Assembly: GCA_004297065.1 (NCBI GenBank)
Contig: SCUU01000050.1
Span: 1-40,946 of the forward strand
Direction: 5' to 3'
Source of the DNA: Gallionellaceae bacterium
GTDB lineage: Bacteria > Pseudomonadota > Gammaproteobacteria > Burkholderiales > Gallionellaceae
DNA length: 40,946 nucleotides
The position numbers and the translations under genes are program-made. Position 1 is the first letter of the stretch. Each line of letters begins with the position of its first letter. Below, in pieces: positions 35,881-40,946 of this stretch. Under the pieces are notes generated by a model. It was given only the letters and a program-made list of their open reading frames with translations, had not been told where the DNA came from and did not search any database.

Positions 35881-36402
35881 CTAATTCATGCGGCGCGTCG
35901 CCATGTTTTTGCCCAGTGTTTGCAGCTGGGCGGCGGTCAGCAATTGCTTGGCCAGCGGCAGCAACTGCGAATTTTCCAGTGCGATGTGGCGATCATACAC
36001 GGCGATGAAATGTTCGGCAGTTGCGGTATCAAGCGCGGCTGATGTTCCATGCGCCAATCCGGTCAGGTAGCAACGCAGTTGCCGCCATGCGGCATCCATT
36101 ATTTGGTGTTCGCCCAGCAAGCGTGCGATCAGTTGCTGCGCCGCGCTGTCGCCTGTGGCGCGCAGCAGCGGAAACAGGTCTTGTTCCTCGTCGTCATGGT
36201 GATGGCGTCCCGCCGTGTCGAAATAGCGCAGGATGGCGCGCGCCGCCTGTTGTGCTTGCGTATCGCAACCGTGCGGCGGCAGATGGGCGAGCAGCTTGTG
36301 CAGCGTGCCGCATTGGGCTTGTATACGGCCATGGCATGCCAGCAGCATTTCCAGCGGATCGTCGAATGTGGGGGCAGGAGTGCCGCCTATCAGGCTGTTC
36401 AT
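35881..36402 (-). CDS. Hemerythrin HHE-domain protein
   Basis: 173 residues, four-helix HHE domain with iron ligands in LACHGRIQAQCGTLHKLL, HHHDDEEQDLFPLLRA, LGEHQIMDAAW and YDRHIALENSQLLPLA. Binds a di-iron centre, likely sensing or handling oxygen or NO. The ATG at 36402 overlaps the SirB-like gene stop by 3 nt, so the genes are coupled. It lies 20 nt before the APH-kinase start on the same strand. Confidence 0.9.
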   Translation of the reverse strand: MNSLIGGTPAPTFDDPLEMLLACHGRIQAQCGTLHKLLAHLPPHGCDTQAQQAARAILRYFDTAGRHHHDDEEQDLFPLLRATGDSAAQQLIARLLGEHQIMDAAWRQLRCYLTGLAHGTSAALDTATAEHFIAVYDRHIALENSQLLPLAKQLLTAAQLQTLGKNMATRRMN

Positions 36403-36788
36403 CAGAGTGCGCACCACGGCATGGGGTCGTGTGCCCATGCGGTGAATACGATGTAGAGAAACACCGCCTGTGCGGACAGCCAGGCTGCGAGCCGTGCGCG
36501 CTGCGTTTTTGCGCGCTCGATGGCGATGGAGCCGGGCACGATATAGAGCAGCAAGGCGATGATTTTCGCTGCCAGCCATAGCGCGGTAACAGGCGAGATG
36601 CCGGGTATGAACGCCAGTGTGATCGCGCTGTCCAGCAGTGCGGTGTCGATGGGGTGCGGGGCGATTCTTACACTGCGCTGCCGCATGACGGGCGAGGCGC
36701 GCAATATCCATATCCCGCGCAAGAAGAACAGGCTGTAACTGGGCAGGACGCTGCCGGGGTGCAAGGATTTTATCGCGGAGTAACTCAT
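36402..36788 (-). CDS. SirB-family small membrane protein
   Basis: 128 residues, mostly hydrophobic: LPSYSLFFLRGIWILR, IDTALLDSAITLAFIPGI, ALWLAAKIIALLLYIVPGSIAIERAKT and LAAWLSAQAVFLYIVFTAWAH give about four membrane segments. The pattern (G-x-W-[IL] near the start, DTxL, K-I-x-A-L-L-x-Y) is that of the SirB/invasion up-regulator family. Molecular function is unknown. Coupled to the hemerythrin downstream; its ATG overlaps the end of the HPP remnant. Confidence 0.78.
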   Translation of the reverse strand: MSYSAIKSLHPGSVLPSYSLFFLRGIWILRASPVMRQRSVRIAPHPIDTALLDSAITLAFIPGISPVTALWLAAKIIALLLYIVPGSIAIERAKTQRARLAAWLSAQAVFLYIVFTAWAHDPMPWCAL

Positions 36789-37029
36789 GCTGCTTCGTTG
36801 CGTTCCTGTGCGTGGCGCAATGCCAGTTCATAGACCGCTGCGAGGTCTTCTGCGCTGACGTCGATTACGCCTTGCATTTGCGCGAGCGCCCATTCGAGAT
36901 CGCGTTGTTCGAGGCCACGGCGAGCAGCAGAACCGCCACCCCGCCAGTGACGCCACTGCGCAACTTTTCTGCGAAGGTTACCGCGCCCGCGTGTGGCCGG
37001 AAGGATCGAATGATGTCTGGCATGCTCAT
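36785..37029 (-). pseudogene. HPP-family membrane protein remnant (internal deletion and frameshift)
   Basis: The frame from ATG 37029 begins like an HPP-family protein (PDIIRSFRPHAGAVTFAEKLRSGVTGGVAVLLLAVA) and then loses coherence; the next frame carries only the family-like C-terminal tail (EQRDLEWALAQMQGVIDVSAEDLAAVYELALRHA), ending at 36785, where its stop overlaps the SirB start. The remaining membrane helices are missing. A large internal deletion with a frame change is the simplest reading. Confidence 0.65.
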
Positions 37030-37085
37030 GCTGGTTGTTCCACTATAGATTCGGCACGATTTAACCGTGAAATTTACGACTGATC

Positions 37086-37275
37086 ACTCCCTCCCCTTCA
37101 AGGGTAGGGTTGTGGTGGGGATGGGTGAAATGCCGGTCATAGCCCCATCCCCCACCGAGCGTGTGTTGTCTGGGCGTCAGCCCCATACCCCCGGAGGGGG
37201 CAAGAACCTCTTCGAGGCAACCACGGCGTACCCCTTGCGGGTATAACCTCCCCCTTGAAAGGGGAGGAACTTGGT
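37086..37275. repeat. CT/GA-rich repeat cluster between HPP remnant and hemerythrin
   Basis: Contains CCCTCCCCTTCAAGGGTAGGG, then CCCCCGGAGGGGG (perfect palindrome near 37191) and CTCCCCCTTGAAAGGGGAGG. Similar in style to the dispersed palindromic family. No ORF is seen in 37030-37325. Confidence 0.65.
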
Positions 37276-37325
37276 CGCGTCATCTATCGCGGACAATTGA
37301 TGCCGGGTCAATAAAATGCAATCAA

Positions 37326-37721
37326 TCATATCATTTGCCGGGCCAGGCTGTTTTCCAGTACGGGAAACAGTTCGCGTTCTTCAAAGCGCACATGCTCGGT
37401 CAAACAGTTGCCGAAGTTTTTTAATGCTCCCGCATCATTTTTGTTGAGTCCCGGCAGTAATGCGCGCAGCTGCCGGTGTTCGGCCAGTGTACGTTCGGCT
37501 AGCGCCTGATGCGGTGTTCCGTTGAGCGGTGGCAGCAGAGACTGCTCTTCAAACAGGAAGTGCGCTTGCAGTTCGCCGGCGTAAATTTGTATCGCATGCA
37601 GACAAGCTCGCCGCACTTCTGCCCCATCGCTTGAAAATGCCGCCCGTTTGCATATTTTTGCCAGCCGCAGAGCCGAATGATGTTCTCGCGACAGCGGTTG
37701 CAGGGTTGGGCTGCGCTGCAT
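37326..37721 (-). CDS. Small hemerythrin HHE-domain protein
   Basis: 131 residues: LSREHHSALRLAKICKRA, AHFLFEEQSLLPPLNG, LAEHRQLRALLPGL and TEHVRFEERELFPVLEN supply the H...H-E...H...H-E ligands of a di-iron HHE fold. It follows the DUF2249 gene by 26 nt on the same strand, making it the last gene of the NsrR/RIC group. Probably binds O2 or NO. Confidence 0.9.
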   Translation of the reverse strand: MQRSPTLQPLSREHHSALRLAKICKRAAFSSDGAEVRRACLHAIQIYAGELQAHFLFEEQSLLPPLNGTPHQALAERTLAEHRQLRALLPGLNKNDAGALKNFGNCLTEHVRFEERELFPVLENSLARQMI

Positions 37722-37747
37722 GGAATGTCCGAAATCGGAACTCGAAT

Positions 37748-38008
37748 TTATTTGCGCATGAAATCGATCGCTATGTTTCCCGGTTCACGGGCGACATAGT
37801 TGATCGCGATGCCATCACCGTAGCGTTGCTGCAATTGTGCAAGCAGGGGCAGCGGGTCATGGTCGTTGACGAATGACATTGTTTCGCCCGGATTTAGCGC
37901 ATCCAGCGCGCCAAAAATAGCCGCGTGACGAAAACGTTTGGCAACGCAGCGGGCATCAAAGGGGTAACGCAAATCCTGGGTCAGTGTAGCTGAGCAATCG
38001 TGCGACAT
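37748..38008 (-). CDS. DUF2249 family protein
   Basis: 86 residues: LDLRYPFDARCVAKR-like start, then FGALDALNPGETMSFVNDHDPLPLLAQLQQRYGDGI and YVAREPGNIAIDFMRK. The pattern L-x-x-G-x-x-hydrophobic-x-N-D-H-x-P-x-P-L is the DUF2249 signature, a TusA-like fold usually found with hemerythrins, RIC and denitrification regulators. AGGAG-type site upstream. It sits 31 nt after RIC. Confidence 0.88.
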   Translation of the reverse strand: MSHDCSATLTQDLRYPFDARCVAKRFRHAAIFGALDALNPGETMSFVNDHDPLPLLAQLQQRYGDGIAINYVAREPGNIAIDFMRK

Positions 38009-38039
38009 GGGTTTCTCCTAAAAATTGAAATGGGGAAGG

Positions 38040-38624
38040 TCAGGCTTTCGCCTGAACGGTTTTTTCGGTTGCGATGGCCTTGGGGAAAACAATGTCGTTC
38101 TCCAGCGCAATGTGCTGAAACAGGTCGCTGACCAATGCATGCAGCCCTTTGTACAGCAGCGTAAAGCTGTTGCACGCATCGGGAGGGAGGGTGAAGCGGT
38201 CGGTGACCTCCAGCATCTTGTGCAGGATCAAACTGTCGTGTTCATGTTCCAGCGTCATCATACGGATGGGATTGGCGACTGTGCCGAAATGTGCTGCTGA
38301 TGGTGCATCAGTCTCCAGCGCGAGCATGTAGGGAAACAGGATATTTTCTTCTTTCATCAGATGCGCGCCCATGTCATCGCGCAATTCGGTAAACAGTTTC
38401 GCCAGCCCGCGTAATTCCGGATGCTGCCCGCCATGCATACGCACCACTTTGTCTAACAGTGGAGCCAGCTCTGCCAGTGCAGTCTTGGTGTAGGGGTGAT
38501 GGTGGCGCAACAGATGATTGACCAACTGGGTCAGATCACTTGCTTCCCAATCAGTCTCGGACTGGGTGTTCCCTGGTTCGGCAAGGCTGTTAATCATGGT
38601 TGGGCTGGTTTGCGCAGGACTCAT
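38040..38624 (-). CDS. ytfE: Iron-sulfur cluster repair di-iron protein (RIC / YtfE-like)
   Basis: 194 residues from ATG 38624 (GGGGAA upstream; a TTG at 38639 is less likely). Metal ligands visible: VNHLLRHHHPYTKTALAEL, AHLMKEENILFPYM, TLEHEHDSLILHKML and FQHIALENDIVFPKA. It lacks the N-terminal ScdA Cys domain present in longer RIC proteins. RIC proteins repair NO- or oxidant-damaged FeS clusters. It lies downstream of an NsrR-like regulator with a palindrome in between, so NO induction is likely. Confidence 0.9.
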   Translation of the reverse strand: MSPAQTSPTMINSLAEPGNTQSETDWEASDLTQLVNHLLRHHHPYTKTALAELAPLLDKVVRMHGGQHPELRGLAKLFTELRDDMGAHLMKEENILFPYMLALETDAPSAAHFGTVANPIRMMTLEHEHDSLILHKMLEVTDRFTLPPDACNSFTLLYKGLHALVSDLFQHIALENDIVFPKAIATEKTVQAKA

Positions 38625-38658
38625 TGCTAAATTCCCCAAAGGCGGCTGATTGATAAAA

Positions 38659-38677
38659 CATTCATAATTTGTGAATG
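38659..38677. promoter_or_regulatory. Candidate NsrR operator upstream of ytfE
   Basis: CATTCA (38659-38664) and TGAATG (38672-38677) form a perfect 6-bp inverted repeat with a 7-bp AT-rich spacer, about 35 nt before the RIC gene. The ATTCA...TGAAT form resembles NsrR/Rrf2 half-sites, and the regulator gene is adjacent. Inference only. Confidence 0.5.
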
Positions 38678-38731
38678 ATATTAGTGAAGATCAGTAAATA
38701 CAACCCTTGCGAGCATATGGGTGTAAGGCGC

Positions 38732-39130
38732 TTACAAGAGATCGGCTAACGAGGTTTGATCGAGCGATGCAAAAAAGGCATCCTGCGCCTTGATAAAAAC
38801 GCCTTTTAGGCGACAATCCGGTAGCAATGGACAAACATCAGATGCGGCATCGTCTTTCATGCAGACTACCAGCGCGAGAGAGTTTTCCATCAGGCGTACC
38901 ACAGATCCCACGGATATTTTTCGGGCATTGAGTGCCAGCCGAACGCCCCCGTTTCTGCCACGCTCGCTGATAAGCAGGTTCTCCGCCACCAGCGTCATGA
39001 CAACTTTCATCAGGTGCGCTTTGGAAATATTAAAAGCGTCGGCGACTTCCTGAATGGTGGCGGAATCGTCCTTGCGCCCAAGATAGATCAAAGTGCGCAA
39101 TGCGATGTCGGTCGATACGGTGAGTTGCAT
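38732..39130 (-). CDS. nsrR: Rrf2-family NO-responsive regulator (NsrR-like)
   Basis: 132 residues. Winged HTH: MQLTVSTDIALRTLIYLGRK, then TIQEVADAFNISKAHLMKVVMTLVAENLL and SERGRNGGVRLAL. Three Cys (C90, C100, C106 in VVCMKDDAASDVCPLLPDC) are positioned to hold a FeS cluster, as in NsrR. ATG 39130 preferred (family start MQLT). Lies directly upstream of RIC, with hemerythrins and DUF2249 beyond, a typical NsrR regulon. A TATAAT (39166-39171, minus strand) is a possible -10 box. Confidence 0.88.
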   Translation of the reverse strand: MQLTVSTDIALRTLIYLGRKDDSATIQEVADAFNISKAHLMKVVMTLVAENLLISERGRNGGVRLALNARKISVGSVVRLMENSLALVVCMKDDAASDVCPLLPDCRLKGVFIKAQDAFFASLDQTSLADLL

Positions 39131-39166
39131 ATCTAAGCTTTCCTGGCACAAATCGGATGGCCGTAA

Positions 39167-39484
39167 TTATAGTGATGCTGTGAGCCAGTCCGCCAGCTTG
39201 GCATCCATGCGCGTTTGCCAGCCGCGCCCCGAGGCTCGGAACGCCGCCATTACTTCGGGGCGATACCGCACCGCCACTTGCTCCTTGGTCGGGCGTTTGT
39301 TTGCGCCGCGCACCCGCCCCACCACCACGCCGCCTTGCTTCATTGCCGCGCCTTCCCAGTGTGCGGCAACCGACTGGGCATCGTTTGGGTTGTATCCATC
39401 CGTTGCCGCATCAAAGGCAATCGGCGCATCGTGTGCAGCCTCCGCCTTAACCCGCGCCCAGTCCGTTTTACCCAGTTCAAGCAT
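39167..39484 (-). CDS. BrnA-like antitoxin, second of two
   Basis: 105 residues. The C-terminal part (TKEQVAVRYRPEVMAAFRASGRGWQTRMDAKLADWL) matches the BrnA-type DNA-binding element, a ribbon-helix-helix with the GxGWQTRxxAxL signature; the N-terminal part (DWARVKAEAAHDAPIAFDAA) is the toxin-binding region. It overlaps the preceding antitoxin gene by 8 nt. The -10 box of nsrR lies at its 3' edge. Two antitoxin genes behind one toxin is unusual. Confidence 0.82.
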   Translation of the reverse strand: MLELGKTDWARVKAEAAHDAPIAFDAATDGYNPNDAQSVAAHWEGAAMKQGGVVVGRVRGANKRPTKEQVAVRYRPEVMAAFRASGRGWQTRMDAKLADWLTASL

Positions 39485-39770
39485 GATGCAACTCTTGCCG
39501 TATCGTCTCGCGCACTACATCCGCCAGCGTGCGCCCTGCCGCGAATTGCTGCAACGCCTCGTTCATCAAAGTTTGGTAGTTGCCGCCCGTCATTTCGGCG
39601 CGCGCTTTGAATACCGCCAGCGTGGCGTTGTCCACCCGTATGGTGATGCGCGACTTGCCGCCCGTTTTGGCTTGCAACGCCGTCAGCGCGGGAACATCCT
39701 TGACGGGCTTGGCATCGGCAAAATCCATCTCGGCGTATTGCTTGAAAACGGGGTCAGAATTGGCGTTCAT
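39477..39770 (-). CDS. Ribbon-helix-helix antitoxin, first of two
   Basis: 97 residues. KSRITIRVDNATLAVFKARAEMTGGNYQTLMNEALQQF is a CopG/BrnA-type ribbon-helix-helix; the N-terminal part (DPVFKQYAEMDFADAKPV) is a common linker in such antitoxins. It overlaps both the upstream toxin (39754-39770) and the next antitoxin (39477-39484), so the three genes form one transcript. Confidence 0.85.
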   Translation of the reverse strand: MNANSDPVFKQYAEMDFADAKPVKDVPALTALQAKTGGKSRITIRVDNATLAVFKARAEMTGGNYQTLMNEALQQFAAGRTLADVVRETIRQELHHA

Positions 39771-40029
39771 AGTGCCTCCTTTGCGGTTGATTGGCTTTCC
39801 ACGCTGAAATCAGGCGCGGCTGGTCTGCACGATACATCCATACCGCCACCAGAATGCGCCCCTTTGCCCCCATGCCCAGCGTCACATAGCGCGCCTCGCC
39901 CTGCGCATCCACGTCTTCCTTGGTCAAGGCATAAGGGTCGAGCAACACGGGATACGCCTCGTCAAACGTCACCCCGTCATGGTTCAACGGATTGGCAGCG
40001 GCTTTATCGGGGTCACATTGGTAGCTCAT
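39754..40029 (-). CDS. brnT: BrnT-family toxin
   Basis: 91 residues from ATG 40029: YQCDPDKAAANPLNHDGVTFDEAYPVLLDPYALTKED, then EARYVTLGMGAKGRILVAVWMYRADQPRLISAWKANQPQRRHYE. This follows the BrnT layout (D-x-x-K-A-x-x-N-x-x-x-H-x-V-x-F...RxISAxKA). An ATG at 40038 would overlap the -10 box, so 40029 is preferred. No ribosome site is visible: the mRNA is predicted to be leaderless. Confidence 0.85.
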   Translation of the reverse strand: MSYQCDPDKAAANPLNHDGVTFDEAYPVLLDPYALTKEDVDAQGEARYVTLGMGAKGRILVAVWMYRADQPRLISAWKANQPQRRHYERQF

Positions 40030-40036
40030 GGGCTGC

Positions 40037-40065
40037 ATTGTATGTACAAAAGAATGTACACGCAA
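40037..40065 (-). promoter_or_regulatory. brnT operon promoter with palindromic spacer
   Basis: On the minus strand, TTGCGT (40065-40060), a 17-bp spacer and TACAAT (40042-40037) make a sigma-70 promoter. The palindrome TGTACA occurs twice across the spacer, six bases apart, a likely operator for the antitoxins. The -10 ends 7 nt before the ATG at 40029. Confidence 0.7.
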
Positions 40066-40175
40066 GCGATAAAAGGACGTTGTCAACGCAAAATAGAAAA
40101 AAAGACCACGGAGATAGGTGAAACATAGTTCATTTGAACGATGCGGAGAAAAAAATATTCGTCTATATTCCGCAC

Positions 40176-40582
40176 GACTCGCGTAGCGATTCGTTTGCCT
40201 CCTCTCCCGAGGATTCAAGATTGCCTTTCTCGTTTGTCCTTATCTCCAGCTTACGGGAGAGAGTTAGAGAGAGGTATTCTGCGGGAGATAACCAGCGACT
40301 TGCCCGCTCTTGTACTCTGCCCGCCAACGGCGGGTGGGGTGTGCGGGCTTATAAGCAACCACTTGGCAACCGTCTTTTGGTTGCCAAGTGGGATGGCTAG
40401 TTGCTCCATCAGTCGATTGGCTATAACCAATCACTTGCCGCGTTTTGTGCGGCTTAGTGAGATGGCTAGTTGTTCCACCAGTAGTCCCATCAGGATTGAG
40501 GAGAGGGCATCGGGGGAAAGTTGGATAGGGGAAAACGGGCATGGCGAGTTTCATTATCAGGGGTGACAGCTTGCCATGCCCG
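40176..40582 (-). repeat. Composite nested palindromic repeat, copy C (inverted)
   Basis: On the minus strand it begins GGGCATGGC...GCCATGCCC (9-bp perfect arms), then CCCCTATCCAACTTTCCCCC as in copy A, the GCCGC/GCGGC hairpin, half of the GCACG unit, an extra GGCAACC/GGTTGCC hairpin with AGTGG arms, the CCCGCC/GGCGGG module, further CT/GA hairpins and the tail caaacgaatcgctacgcga. It is the longest of the three copies and is intergenic. 40066-40175 holds no gene I can support. Confidence 0.85.
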
Positions 40583-40655
40583 TTAGGGTGCCTCGCAAAA
40601 GTAGTTATTGCAAAACGCACTTGCCTGTTGGCTGATGTTTTTGAATTGGTAAATA

Positions 40656-40830
40656 GTGAACTCATCGCTTAATCGTATATTCCGCACTATCTACCCCGAC
40701 ATGGGAGTGTGGATCGCCGTCTCCGAGATTACCAAGGCCAAGGGTAAGCGCACGGTGTCGAGCCTCGTTTGCGCGCTGCGCACTGGCGGTGGGGGCGTTG
40801 CTTCCGGCATCCATTTCAAGAGCCGGTTAA
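40656..40830 (+). pseudogene. Autotransporter N-terminus remnant (ESPR plus signal peptide in two frames)
   Basis: From GTG 40656 the frame reads NRIFRTIYPDMGVWIAVSEI, then TKAKGKRTVSS, which is the extended signal peptide region of type V secreted proteins. The following hydrophobic signal core (CALAVGALLPASIS) is in the next frame and soon hits a stop at 40828-40830. No passenger or beta-barrel follows within the window. Likely a broken or truncated adhesin/autotransporter gene; 40842-40946 holds no recognisable gene. Confidence 0.6.
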
Positions 40831-40946
40831 CAGTTTGTTGAAATTCACCTCAATTTCGAGGGCCAGCGGTGATGCACAATAGTATTTTCAAGCCAAACCC
40901 CTCGGTGCAACTGGAAGCAGGTGCTTATATGCCTTCGTTTTTGCAA

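Overview
The window is a chromosomal stretch from a betaproteobacterium. High-GC housekeeping genes with betaproteobacterial gene content (class II nrdJ, the msrB-yciB-yciI-ppiC cluster, divergent metE/metR) and a hemerythrin/NO-repair cluster suggest a Nitrosomonadales/Gallionellaceae-like organism; the family assignment is inference only.

Layout. 0.4-5.1 kb: djlA and mfd. 5.1-7.1 kb: an AT-richer island with a coiled-coil membrane protein, a zinc-ribbon-like protein, a broken small ORF and an XRE regulator. 7.2-10.2 kb: a graveyard of toxin-antitoxin (TA) modules (ISL3 transposase/VapC chimera, frameshifted BrnT with antitoxin, orphan DUF433, intact DUF433/DUF5615, RelE/ParE module with a truncated XRE gene). 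10.2-24 kb: rlmF, a MerR regulator with a clear operator, serB, a MITE-like element, nrdJ, then on the minus strand pgm, bcp, phoH, msrB, yciB, yciI and a parvulin. 24-32.6 kb: a second MITE, an RHH/ParE pair translationally joined to recQ, folB-glyA, metE with divergent metR, and hicAB. 32.6-40.1 kb (mostly minus strand): HI0933-type flavoprotein, APH-kinase fusion, two hemerythrins, SirB-like protein, DUF2249, RIC/YtfE and an NsrR-like regulator, then a BrnT toxin with two antitoxins. The right edge holds a composite repeat and an autotransporter N-terminal remnant.

The most unusual feature is a family of small CT/GA-rich palindromic elements. They lie between genes, inside a MITE, and in frame inside conserved genes: mfd (twice), recQ (between the ATPase motifs), the flavoprotein gene (twice) and nrdJ (twice). 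Three loci (15.26-15.57, 32.56-32.87 and, inverted, 40.18-40.58 kb) carry a longer composite made of hairpins placed beside or inside other hairpins. Corresponding stems differ between units but stay complementary. The nrdJ copy is translated as about 100 extra residues of a B12-dependent ribonucleotide reductase. This recalls the Rickettsia palindromic elements that insert into genes, with a nested architecture and stem covariation.

Second theme: about eight TA loci in 41 kb, several decayed. Two intact ones (hicAB and brnT) have promoters whose -10 box lies only 6-7 nt before the start codon, predicting leaderless mRNAs with an operator-like palindrome in the promoter. Third theme: a putative NO/oxygen response unit (NsrR-like, RIC, DUF2249, hemerythrins) with a palindrome upstream of RIC. 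No tRNA, rRNA or CRISPR array was recognised.
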